Of a stretch of 46,534 nt of DNA, positions 1-9,726 are shown one piece after another. Below the pieces are notes generated by a model. That model was not told the DNA's origin and did no database searches. It was given only the letters and a program-made list of their open reading frames with translations. The DNA comes from Alphaproteobacteria bacterium (GTDB lineage Bacteria; Pseudomonadota; Alphaproteobacteria; Sphingomonadales; Sphingomonadaceae), in the NCBI GenBank assembly GCA_030430365.1, contig JAUIFP010000015.1, forward strand, positions 1 to 46,534, written 5' to 3'. Position 1 is the stretch's first letter. The number at the start of each line of letters is the position of its first letter. A program made the position numbers and the translations under genes.

Positions 1-326
1 AATATGCCGCCGATGCGCGCATCAAGCTGGACCTGGTGCGCGATCACCTGGCCGGCAAGGAAATGGAGATCGGCCGCCATTACGAGCGGAGCGGGCGCTG
101 GCTCGCCGCGCAGATCCGCTTCAGCAACGTGATCGATGATTATACGACCACCAGCCACACGCCCGAGGCGCTGTACCGGCTGGCGGAGACGAACCTCGCG
201 CTTGGCCTGCCCGAAGAGGCGCAGAAGAACGCCGCGGTGCTCGGATCGAACTATCCGGGCAGCGAGTGGTACGAAAAAGCCTATGAGCTGATGCAGGAAC
301 ACGCGCCGGGCACCGACGCGAGCTGA
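1..326 (+). CDS. bamD: BamD outer-membrane assembly lipoprotein, C-terminal part
   Basis: Only the C-terminal end is in the window; the open frame runs in from the left edge (frame beginning at base 3) and stops with TGA at 324-326. The visible ~107 residues read as helical TPR-like repeats (for example ALYRLAETNLALGLPEEAQK) and end YPGSEWYEKAYELM, the style of the last repeat of BamD (ComL/YfiO). BamD is a periplasmic lipoprotein of the BAM complex that inserts beta-barrel proteins into the outer membrane. The order bamD then recN then ligA is common in alphaproteobacteria and supports the call. The lipobox and N-terminal repeats lie outside the window. Confidence 0.85.
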   Translation, partial: YAADARIKLDLVRDHLAGKEMEIGRHYERSGRWLAAQIRFSNVIDDYTTTSHTPEALYRLAETNLALGLPEEAQKNAAVLGSNYPGSEWYEKAYELMQEHAPGTDAS

Positions 327-372
327 ACGGGCCTGCGGGCTTTCCCAGCTCCTGCCAGTTTGCGCGGCCCAA

Positions 373-1272
373 TCAGGGCAGCGGGTCGGAGCTGTTCCAG
401 TAACGCGGCGTCGAAAGCGGCATGATTCGGAAGAAGGCGTTGATCGAGTGGATCTGGCCGCCCCAGATCTTGAACGCTTCGAATGTGATCAGCGCGTTAT
501 TGTCGCCATAGGAATCGGTGTAGCCGAAATTCATCCATAGCAGGACGATGCCGGCTTCCTCGTCCACCGCGGCCACGCTGGCGATGATCCCGGGATGGAC
601 CATGATCCGCTGCGTATACATCCCGCAATCGTCGCGCCCGCAGCCTTCGCCCGCAGTGATGAAGCCGTTCTCCACGCGGTAGGTTTCCGGCGCAAAGGGC
701 GTTCCGCCATCGGTGAAATTGCCGATCCGCAGCCCCTCCGTATAGGTCAGCGCGGTGGCGATCGTTCCCTCGCGCGGCATCTTCCGATCGGCAGGCACGG
801 GACCGTCCAGGCCCCGGATCGGCCCGCCCAACTCGGTCGGCTGATAGGGGGAATCGGGTGCCACCCGCTGCACCAGCGTTTCGACCCCGGCGATTTTGCT
901 GTCCTCGACATGGAGCACCAGCGAATAGAGTACGATATTGTCGCCTTCCATCAGCTCCACATGCGATGCGGCGATCTGCTTTTGCGTATCGAGATAATCC
1001 TGCCGGAAGCCGCCCTGGCCGCTGACCGTCTCCCAAAGGCCTTCGCCCAGCTCCAGATCGGCCGAATCCTCGGTAAAGCGCACATCCTCCGTCACCGGCA
1101 GGGTGGAGGGATCCTGCGCAATCAGCGCATCGACATATTGTGTGATCAGCCCGGTCAGGCAGGCACGGTCGCATTCTTCGGCCGAGGCCGGCGCGGCCGG
1201 AAGCAGGACGATGGCCAGCAATGCGCCGAACGCGGCGAGCCTGGCCTTCACGATAGGGGCGGTGTGAAGCAT
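373..1272 (-). CDS. Exported DUF8021-type protein, function unknown
   Basis: 299 residues. ATG at 1272 is preceded by a good ribosome site (GAGGA a few bases upstream). The N terminus is a clear signal peptide (hydrophobic AFGALLAIVLLPAAPASA, cleavage near residue 31), followed by ECDRACLTGLITQYVDALIAQ. That opening, with a later RFTED and LGEGLW, fits the SnoaL/NTF2-like DUF8021 proteins, which often occur with oxidoreductases or hydrolases of unknown role. A pair of cysteines (ECDRAC) near the mature N terminus and another pair (GCGRDDC) could form disulfides in the periplasm. The gene sits on the opposite strand between bamD and recN, two genes usually adjacent, so it looks like an insertion into that cluster. 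Function cannot be assigned from sequence. Confidence 0.8.
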   Translation of the reverse strand: MLHTAPIVKARLAAFGALLAIVLLPAAPASAEECDRACLTGLITQYVDALIAQDPSTLPVTEDVRFTEDSADLELGEGLWETVSGQGGFRQDYLDTQKQIAASHVELMEGDNIVLYSLVLHVEDSKIAGVETLVQRVAPDSPYQPTELGGPIRGLDGPVPADRKMPREGTIATALTYTEGLRIGNFTDGGTPFAPETYRVENGFITAGEGCGRDDCGMYTQRIMVHPGIIASVAAVDEEAGIVLLWMNFGYTDSYGDNNALITFEAFKIWGGQIHSINAFFRIMPLSTPRYWNSSDPLP

Positions 1273-1462
1273 GATTTCCTCTCCGATCGAGAGCCTTGAG
1301 GCCCTTCATTAGCTTGCTCAGGATAGGGCGGAATGCGCATTTGGGAAGAGGGGAACGGCGCCGCGAGCCGGGGCCTTGCGGATTCTCGCGGATAAGCCGT
1401 GCGCGGGCGGGGCAAATGGCGGTGACGGGGGCATGCAGTTGAGCTAGACCGTCTGCGAACCG

Positions 1463-3139
1463 ATGCTCACTGCGCTCAACATTCGCAATATCGTGCTGAT
1501 CGAAGGGCTGGAGCTTGCCTTCGGCCCCGGCCTTGGCGTGCTGACGGGGGAGACGGGCGCGGGCAAGTCGATCCTGCTCGATGCGCTGGGCCTGGTGCTG
1601 GGCAGCCGCGCCGATTCCGCCCTGGTCCGCTCTGGGGAAACGCAGGCCAGCGTGACGGCCACTTTCGAATTCGCCCAATTGCCGCTGCCTGTGCGCCAGG
1701 CGCTGGAAGAAGCAGAGGTGGATGTGGAGCCGGGCGAGCCGTTGATCCTGCGCCGCTCGCTCAAGGCCGATGGCGGCGGGCCGGTCAGTTCGCGCGGCTT
1801 CGTCAACGATCAGCCGGTCGGTGCGGCGCTGCTGCGGGAGCTTTCGGCCTCGCTGGTGGAACTGCACGGCCAGCATGACGACCGCGGCCTGGTCAATCCG
1901 CGCGGCCACCGCGCTCTGCTGGACCGTTATGCCGGGGCCGATATCGCCGGCGTCGCCAAAGCGTGGGACACGTGGCGCGCGGCGGAAGATGCTTTGGCTC
2001 AGGCGAAGGATGCGATCGAGCAGGCCCGCGCAGATCAGGACCTGTTGCTCGCCCATCTGGCGGAACTGACCGCGCTGGAACCGCAGGAGGGTGAGGAGGA
2101 ACAGCTCGCCGAAGCGCGCAGCGCGATGCAGAAGGGCGAGAAGCTCTCAGGCGATCTGGAAGAGCTGCGCCATCTGTGGGACGGCTCCGAAAGCGCGCTG
2201 GCCAGCTTGCGCTCTGCCGCTCGGCGGCTGGACCGGATTGCCGGGGAACATCCGCCGCTGGCCGAAGCGCTGCAAGCGCTCGACCGCGCGGTGATCGAAG
2301 CAGGCGAAGCGGAAGAGAAGCTGGAAGCGGCGGCGGATGCGCTCACCCATGATCCGGCGGAACTGGACCGGATCGAAACCCGGCTGTTCGATCTGCGTGC
2401 GCTCGCCCGCAAGCATCGCTGCGAAGTGGATGAGCTGCCTGCCAAGATGCAGGAAATGCGCAGTGCGCTCGATGCGATCGAGGCAGGCGATGCCCAGATC
2501 GGCGAGTTGGAAGCAGCGGCGCGCAAGGCAGGGGACATCTATTCGGCGGCGGCCTGCGAGCTGAGCGATTTGCGCAGCGAAGCAGCCGAAAGACTGGATG
2601 AAGCGGTGGCGAAGGAGCTTGCCCCGCTCAAGCTGGATGCCGCGCGCTTCAAGACGGCTGTCACCGAGTTGCCGGAGGATCGCTGGGGCCCATCCGGCAT
2701 GGACGGCGTGGAATTCCTGATCTCGACCAATCCCGGTGCGGATTTCGCGCCGCTCAACAAGATTGCCAGCGGCGGCGAACTGTCACGCTTCATCCTGGCG
2801 CTGAAAGTCGCTCTGGCGGAGCAGGGCGGGGCGGCGACGGTGATCTTCGACGAGATCGACCGCGGCGTGGGCGGCGCGGTGGCGTCTGCAATTGGCGAGC
2901 GGCTCGCGCGGCTGGCCGGGGAAGGGCAGCTTCTCGCTGTCACGCATTCGCCCCAGGTGGCGGCGCGCGGCGGCACGCATTACGTCATCGCCAAGAGCAG
3001 CGAAGGCACGGTGACGCGAACCGGTGTCGTGCTACTCGATCAGGCGGGCCGGCAGGAGGAAATCGCGCGCATGCTTTCGGGCGCGGAGATCACTTCCGAG
3101 GCCCGCGCCCAGGCCGATCGGCTGCTGGAGGGGGTGTAA
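1463..3139 (+). CDS. recN: DNA repair protein RecN
   Basis: 558 residues, the usual RecN size. This SMC-like ATPase acts in double-strand-break repair in the cytoplasm. Visible motifs: Walker A GETGAGKS at residues 29-36, a long Glu/Ala/Leu-rich coiled-coil middle (about 150-380), the ABC signature ASGGELSRF from 435, and Walker B VIFDEIDRGVGG from 460. The C-terminal VTHSPQVAARG segment holds the H-loop histidine. ATG at 1463 gives the canonical MLTALNIRNI start. The stop TAA (3137-3139) directly abuts the GTG of ligA, so the two are surely cotranscribed. I looked for an alphaproteobacterial LexA site (GTTC-N7-GTTC) in 1273-1462 and saw none, although recN is often SOS-controlled. Confidence 0.96.
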   Translation: MLTALNIRNIVLIEGLELAFGPGLGVLTGETGAGKSILLDALGLVLGSRADSALVRSGETQASVTATFEFAQLPLPVRQALEEAEVDVEPGEPLILRRSLKADGGGPVSSRGFVNDQPVGAALLRELSASLVELHGQHDDRGLVNPRGHRALLDRYAGADIAGVAKAWDTWRAAEDALAQAKDAIEQARADQDLLLAHLAELTALEPQEGEEEQLAEARSAMQKGEKLSGDLEELRHLWDGSESALASLRSAARRLDRIAGEHPPLAEALQALDRAVIEAGEAEEKLEAAADALTHDPAELDRIETRLFDLRALARKHRCEVDELPAKMQEMRSALDAIEAGDAQIGELEAAARKAGDIYSAAACELSDLRSEAAERLDEAVAKELAPLKLDAARFKTAVTELPEDRWGPSGMDGVEFLISTNPGADFAPLNKIASGGELSRFILALKVALAEQGGAATVIFDEIDRGVGGAVASAIGERLARLAGEGQLLAVTHSPQVAARGGTHYVIAKSSEGTVTRTGVVLLDQAGRQEEIARMLSGAEITSEARAQADRLLEGV

Positions 3140-5251
<2,112 letters not shown>

Positions 5252-5286
5252 TTGTGCCCAAGAGGCATCAGAATGGGAGAGAGAGG

Positions 5287-6159
5287 ATGAAAATTGCGGG
5301 AATGGCCGCGTCGCTGGCCTTGGCGGCGGCAACGGGTCTGATCGGCGCGGCACCGCTGCAGGCGCAAGGGGAAGTGGAAGCATCGAGCGAAGCGCCTGCC
5401 GAGCTCAAGCTCTGGCGGCTTTCCTGCGGGGATATGCCCGAAAGCCCGCTCTATTTCTATTCGGACACGATGGACTATGCCGGGAAGACCAAGGATCTGC
5501 CGGTGAGCTGCTATCTCATCAAGCATGGCGATACCTACATGATGTGGGATACCGGCTTCGGCACCGAATATATCGAAAATCCCGCAGACGGCCTGATCCA
5601 GATCACCATGGAACGTTCCCTGCTCGATCAACTGGGCGATCTTGGGCTGACGGCGGACGAAATCTCCATCTTGGGGATCAGCCACAATCATGGCGATCAT
5701 GTGGGGCAGGCGGCGGATTTCCCGGGTGCGAAACTGCTGATCGGCGCCGCCGACCTGGAGCAGATGCGCACCGGTGAGGGGCTGACGCTGACCCAGAGCG
5801 ACGAGTTGGCGCCCTGGCTCGATCCCGCAAGCGATGCCGAAGGCGTGACGGGCGACAAGGACGTGTTCGGCGATGGCAGCGTGGTGATGCTGGCGATGCC
5901 CGGCCATACTAGGGGCCATCACGCCTTGCTGGTGCGCTTACCCGAAACGGGCCCGGTGCTGCTGAGCGGGGACCAGTATCACTTCACCGAGCAGATGGAG
6001 ACGGGCGGCGTCCCGCCCTTCAACTGGAACCGCGCCGAAACATTGGCGTCACACGAACGCTTCGTGGCACTGGCGAAGAATGTGGGGGCCACGATCATCA
6101 TCCAGCATGAGCCGGGCGATGTCGGCAAGCTTCCGGCCTTTCCAGAAGCGGCGGAATAA
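5287..6159 (+). CDS. Exported metallo-beta-lactamase-fold hydrolase (lactonase-like)
   Basis: 290 residues from ATG 5287, chosen because GGGAGAGAGAGG lies just upstream and the resulting N terminus is a signal peptide (MKIAGMAASLALAAATGLIG, cleavage near AQA/QG). An upstream in-frame ATG at 5254 lacks these features. Zinc ligands are clear: HNHGDH at residues 133-138, then PGHTRGHH and LSGDQYH. The layout (YLIKHGDTYMMWDTGFG, then HxHxDH) matches the N-acyl-homoserine-lactone-lactonase branch (AiiA/AttM-like) of the superfamily, but known AHL lactonases are mostly cytoplasmic. Substrate is therefore uncertain: a periplasmic lactonase or another esterase-like hydrolase. It stands alone between ligA and yceI. 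Confidence 0.85.
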   Translation: MKIAGMAASLALAAATGLIGAAPLQAQGEVEASSEAPAELKLWRLSCGDMPESPLYFYSDTMDYAGKTKDLPVSCYLIKHGDTYMMWDTGFGTEYIENPADGLIQITMERSLLDQLGDLGLTADEISILGISHNHGDHVGQAADFPGAKLLIGAADLEQMRTGEGLTLTQSDELAPWLDPASDAEGVTGDKDVFGDGSVVMLAMPGHTRGHHALLVRLPETGPVLLSGDQYHFTEQMETGGVPPFNWNRAETLASHERFVALAKNVGATIIIQHEPGDVGKLPAFPEAAE

Positions 6160-6294
6160 TGCGCTCTATGGGCAATTTACCGCACTGCAACACCCCGATT
6201 GAGATGCACGGAGAAACTGTTAAGCTCACACCGGTTGCATATTGAAGGGAATCCCGCCCGCTTCCTGTCCACCGTAATTTCACGGCTCTGGACC

Positions 6295-6324
6295 GAACAT
6301 GAGAACTTGTCCGAACCCCCGAAC
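6295..6324 (+). promoter_or_regulatory. Four GAAC repeats just before yceI
   Basis: GAAC occurs at 6295, 6303, 6313 and 6321, i.e. GAAC-N4-GAAC, six bases, GAAC-N4-GAAC. The last copy ends two bases before the ribosome site of the YceI lipoprotein gene. The regular spacing suggests a possible protein-binding array. The spacing does not match the GAAC-N7-GAAC LexA box. No regulator can be named. Confidence 0.25.
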
Positions 6325-6338
6325 TGGAGAGCATGTCC

Positions 6339-7049
6339 ATGAAACTCAAATTTGCGCTTCTTGCCCTCGTTCCCGCGATGCTCGCGGCCTGCAGCGAGGC
6401 ACCCGAAACGGCTACCGAAACCGAGGCGCCGGCGCCGCTGGAAGTGGTCGTGCCTTCGGGCGACTACACGCTCGACAAGCGGCACGCGTCGCTCCACTGG
6501 TCCGTGCCGCATATGGGCCTGGCCGATTACGTCGTGCGGATGACCGATATCGACGCGCAGTTGACGCTCGATACGGAAAATCCCTCCAACAGCTCGATCA
6601 CCTTCACGGTCGATCCGCAATCGGTTGCGGCGCATTTGCCCGGCGACTGGGACGCGGCAGAGCGCGGTTATGCCAGCTGGGACGCGGAAATCGCGGAAGA
6701 TCCCAAATTTCTCGCCGGCGCGGACGGTACGCCGATCACCTTTACTTCGACCAGTGTCGAGCCGACCGGCCCCAGCACGGCCGATGTTACCGGCGATCTG
6801 ACATTCCGCGGCATGACTGCCCCGATCACCATGCAGGCGGAACTGACCGGCCAGCTGGAACAGCACCCCTTCGGCGGGATGCCGGCCGTGGGCTTCAAGG
6901 CCACCGGGACGCTTAAGCCGACCGATTTCGGTATGGACCTGATGGGCGGCGCGCTGGAAGACGTGGTGAACATTGAGTTCAACGGCGAATTCCACGGCGC
7001 CGCGCCTGAAGCCGAAGCGGAAGGCGAAGCAGAAGCCGCAGCCGAATAA
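6339..7049 (+). CDS. YceI-family lipoprotein
   Basis: 236 residues from ATG 6339. An ATG two codons upstream (6333) is also in frame, but GGAG at 6326-6329 is better spaced for 6339. A lipobox LAAC places the lipidated cysteine at residue 18; Ala, Thr and Glu after it act as a linker. The YceI domain follows (about 40-210: YTLDKRHASLHWSVPHMGL, VDPQSVAAHLP, GDLTFRGMTAPITM). YceI proteins are lipocalin-like barrels that bind polyisoprenoids such as ubiquinone-8-like chains in the periplasm. A Glu/Ala-rich tail ends the protein. The next gene downstream is a cytochrome b561 fused to a second YceI domain, so the two likely work together. Confidence 0.92.
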   Translation: MKLKFALLALVPAMLAACSEAPETATETEAPAPLEVVVPSGDYTLDKRHASLHWSVPHMGLADYVVRMTDIDAQLTLDTENPSNSSITFTVDPQSVAAHLPGDWDAAERGYASWDAEIAEDPKFLAGADGTPITFTSTSVEPTGPSTADVTGDLTFRGMTAPITMQAELTGQLEQHPFGGMPAVGFKATGTLKPTDFGMDLMGGALEDVVNIEFNGEFHGAAPEAEAEGEAEAAAE

Positions 7050-7061
7050 GACGACAAGACA

Positions 7062-7100
7062 GGCAGGGTGAGGGGGCGTTAACGCGCCTCCTTACCTGCC
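7062..7100 (+). terminator. Strong intercistronic stem-loop between the two YceI genes
   Basis: GGCAGG (7062-7067) pairs with CCTGCC (7095-7100). With one bulged G and two G-T pairs the stem continues inward to GGGCG/CGCGCC, about 16 pairs in all, with loop TTAACG. No T-run follows, so this is more likely a processing, stabilising or attenuating hairpin than a classical terminator. It could set different expression of the lipoprotein and the downstream membrane fusion. Confidence 0.55.
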
Positions 7101-7121
7101 GGTTGAACGGGGCAGGAAAAG

Positions 7122-8405
7122 ATGGCGCCAAGCAGATATTCGCGCGTCGCGATGGGGCTGCACTGGCTGATCGCGGCATGCATTATTGCAATGGTCCCGA
7201 TGGGCTGGTGGATGTCCGATGCGATTCTGGAACCGGAATCGCAGCAGACGGCTTACCAGCTGTTCCAGCTTCACAAATCGATCGGATTTCTGATCCTGGC
7301 GCTGACCGTGGCGCGACTCGCCTGGCGGCTGACGCACCGCGCGCCGCCGCTTCCCCCCGGCATGAAGGCGTTGGAAAGATTCGCCGCCCACGGCGTGCAT
7401 GCGGCCTTCTATGCCCTGCTGATCGCCATGCCGCTTTCCGGCTGGATCTACGTTTCCACCGGCTGGTCCGCCACCACGGATCAGCCGCTGGATGTGGCCA
7501 CTTCCTTCTTCGGCCTGTTCCAGATCCCGCATCTTTCCTTCGTGGCGGATGCCGCGCAGGCGGCCCGGCGCGACGTCGCCTTCGGCATGCTGGGCATTCA
7601 CGAGCTGATTGCCTGGGGCGCGGTTGTGCTGTTCGTTCTGCATGTGGGCGCAGCCCTGAAACACCAGTTCCTTGACCGGGACGGCGTGATGGCCGCGATG
7701 GTTCCTTGGCTGAAAGCCGTCAATCCGCAGCCATCGGCAAAGAAGGGCAAGAGCGGCGTGGCGGTGCTGGCCGGTATCGTGTTGATCGTGGCGCTGTGGT
7801 TTGTGGGCTGGTCTTCCAATATGCCCGAAGCTGCGGAAGGCGAAAGCGCGGAGCAGACCGCAGAGGCGCCAGCCGCTACAATCGACACTTCGATTACTCC
7901 GGGCACGGCGCAGGAATGGGCGATCGACGAGGCGGCTTCCGCCATCGAGTTTTCCGGAACGCATGCCGGCAATGCCTTCGATGGGCATTTCGCGGATTGG
8001 GAAGGGCATGTCTGGTTCGATCCAGAGGATCTGGCGGGTTCCAAGGCGATCGTGCTGGTGCGCACCGGTTCGGTCAGCACGGGCGATGCCACGCAGGAAG
8101 GCTCGCTCCGCCTAAGCGAATGGTTCGATCCCAATGCATTCCCTGTCGCCCGTTTCGAGGCGGATACGTTCCGCGCGCTGGGCGGCGACCGGTTCGAAGC
8201 GGAAGGCACGCTGGCATTGAAAGGCAGTGTGGTACCGGTGGTTCTGCCGTTCAGCTTTTCGCCCAGCGGCGATGGAGCGACGGTGGAAGGCAGCGTGGAG
8301 CTGGACCGCACCGCGCTCGATCTCGGTATGGAATCGGATCCCGGTGCCGATTGGGTTTCGCAGATGATCGGCGTGACGATCTCGGTTTCGGCTCAGAAGA
8401 AATAG
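7122..8405 (+). CDS. Cytochrome b561 fused to a YceI domain
   Basis: 427 residues. Residues 1-200 are a bacterial cytochrome b561 (COG3038): four membrane helices with candidate haem ligands in MGLHWL (H14), QLHKSIG (H51) and HVGAALKH. It would transfer electrons at the inner membrane. A fifth hydrophobic helix (about 211-231, VAVLAGIVLIVALWFVGW) follows, then an acidic linker and a YceI domain from about 262 to the end (AIDEAASAIEFSGTHAG; LRLSEWFDPNAFPVARFEAD). With four b561 helices, the extra helix would put the YceI domain in the periplasm. In E. coli the equivalents are separate adjacent genes (yceJ, yceI), so this is a natural fusion. The likely role is quinone or isoprenoid-linked redox, by inference. 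Confidence 0.93.
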   Translation: MAPSRYSRVAMGLHWLIAACIIAMVPMGWWMSDAILEPESQQTAYQLFQLHKSIGFLILALTVARLAWRLTHRAPPLPPGMKALERFAAHGVHAAFYALLIAMPLSGWIYVSTGWSATTDQPLDVATSFFGLFQIPHLSFVADAAQAARRDVAFGMLGIHELIAWGAVVLFVLHVGAALKHQFLDRDGVMAAMVPWLKAVNPQPSAKKGKSGVAVLAGIVLIVALWFVGWSSNMPEAAEGESAEQTAEAPAATIDTSITPGTAQEWAIDEAASAIEFSGTHAGNAFDGHFADWEGHVWFDPEDLAGSKAIVLVRTGSVSTGDATQEGSLRLSEWFDPNAFPVARFEADTFRALGGDRFEAEGTLALKGSVVPVVLPFSFSPSGDGATVEGSVELDRTALDLGMESDPGADWVSQMIGVTISVSAQKK

Positions 8406-8427
8406 GCCTGCCGATCCGCGCGGAGAG

Positions 8428-9012
8428 CTATCGCGGCAATTCGTAGCCGAGCGCGCTCTCAATCGAGATCGTCTCGATGACGGATTCGCGTTCCATCATC
8501 CGGTCATAGTGATTCATCAGTCCGAGAAACCGGCGCGCCGGTTCCGCATGGCTGCGCTTGAAGCGCCAGAACAGGCGGAACAGGTGAATGTCCGCAATGG
8601 ATATGCGGCCCCCCACCGTCCATTCCCGCCCATCGAGGCGCTGTTCGGCAAAGGTCATGGCCTGTTCGGCGTATTCGGGCCCCCTTTGCCATGCCGGATG
8701 GATCCCCGAGGCGATGAAGGACATCCAGGAGACGACGCGCGCAGTCTCTTCCGCATCGCCATGCGGCAACAGTCCGGCATCGGGGAATCGCTGCGCCAGA
8801 TAGAAGAGGATCCCCGCCACTTCGGTCAGCGGCCGGCCGTCGATAACCAGAGTCGGGACTCTCCCCTGCGGATTGATCGCCAGATAGGCCGGGGCCTTGT
8901 GCTCCCGCGCGGCGAACGAAAGCGGATGCGCTTCGAACTCGGCGCCCACTTCGTGCAGGGCGATATGCGGCGCCATCGAACTCGATCCGGGTGCGAAGTA
9001 ATATTGCAGCAT
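8428..9012 (-). CDS. Glutathione S-transferase family protein
   Basis: 194 residues. N-terminal thioredoxin-like domain (about 1-78: YYFAPGSSSMAPHIALHEVG, INPQGRVPTLVIDG, LTEVAGILFYL) and C-terminal helical domain, the classic GST layout. It resembles beta-class bacterial GSTs, where the conserved catalytic cysteine lies in PGACS. Here that position is serine (PGSSS), so classical beta-class chemistry may be altered. A typical cytoplasmic enzyme conjugating glutathione or reducing disulfides; substrate unknown. It converges on the cytochrome-YceI gene and is a single-gene unit. Confidence 0.88.
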   Translation of the reverse strand: MLQYYFAPGSSSMAPHIALHEVGAEFEAHPLSFAAREHKAPAYLAINPQGRVPTLVIDGRPLTEVAGILFYLAQRFPDAGLLPHGDAEETARVVSWMSFIASGIHPAWQRGPEYAEQAMTFAEQRLDGREWTVGGRISIADIHLFRLFWRFKRSHAEPARRFLGLMNHYDRMMERESVIETISIESALGYELPR

Positions 9013-9042
9013 GTTCCAGTCTTTCCCTGCTTTTTGGGGGCA

Positions 9043-9726
9043 TTAGCTTTCGTCCGGCCGGGGCGCCCATTTCATCACGCCCCCGGCAAAGGGCGTCCAC
9101 CAGCCGGTGCGTATGCCTGCGGCGGCAAGCGTGTCGCTCGTCCACTGATTGCACGTATTGGTTGCCGTGTATTGGCCTGGCGCATCGTAGAACACGTCAT
9201 TGCGGCCATAGCCGGGATATGTCGTAGTCCCCGCATCCGGTGCGATGGCCTCGATCCGTTCGATCAGGCGGCGATACTCTCCGGCGCGCAGGGTGAGCTT
9301 GCGCAGATTGTCGGAAGGGGCAGGGCGCACATAATGCTGCGCATGGACCAGCCCGTCCCCGCCCAGGCCGACGATACGCAGCACCGTCAGCGGCGAAAGA
9401 TCGCCCCATGTTGGTGTGTTGAGGAACACTTCGCGCTCGCCCCAACTGACCGAGATATGGGTGAAGGGCCTGCCTTTCGCATCGACGTCGCCGATGGGGA
9501 AATGGCTGCGCCAGTCCTTTTGCGCAGTGACCAGCGGCATGACGATGGCCGTGTGTACGCCATTGCTTTCCACCATGATCTCCACGCCCTGGCGCGCTTC
9601 GCTCCAGCCGGGATTGCGGGGGATGGAAGAACCGGCCCAGCCCGCCAGCATGAACAGCCCGCAGGCCAGGGCCGACCAGCCGAACACGGCGCGTGCCATG
9701 CGCAGCAGGCCGGCGGCCGGTTTCAT
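9043..9726 (-). CDS. TIGR02117/DUF2459 family protein
   Basis: 227 residues from ATG at 9726, inside a longer open frame. The start is chosen because it overlaps the prmA stop as ATGA, giving a coupled start and a membrane-anchor N terminus (VFGWSALACGLFMLAGWAG). The mature part has VESNGVHTAIVMP, THISVSWGEREVFLNTPTW and TNTCNQWTSDTLAAAGI. This is the pattern of TIGR02117 (DUF2459), an uncharacterised family first noted near urease genes in cyanobacteria and alphaproteobacteria. The H in GVHT and the C in NTCNQW are likely functional residues, similar to an NlpC/P60-like cysteine hydrolase, but this is inference. Probably attached to the inner membrane facing the periplasm. Confidence 0.85.
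   Translation of the reverse strand: MKPAAGLLRMARAVFGWSALACGLFMLAGWAGSSIPRNPGWSEARQGVEIMVESNGVHTAIVMPLVTAQKDWRSHFPIGDVDAKGRPFTHISVSWGEREVFLNTPTWGDLSPLTVLRIVGLGGDGLVHAQHYVRPAPSDNLRKLTLRAGEYRRLIERIEAIAPDAGTTTYPGYGRNDVFYDAPGQYTATNTCNQWTSDTLAAAGIRTGWWTPFAGGVMKWAPRPDES

Noticed and set aside
1273-1462. LexA site upstream of recN
   Set aside because: No GTTC-N7-GTTC or GAAC-N7-GAAC pair is present in the gap.
6295-6324. LexA site at yceI
   Set aside because: GAAC copies are 8, 10 and 8 bases apart, not 11.
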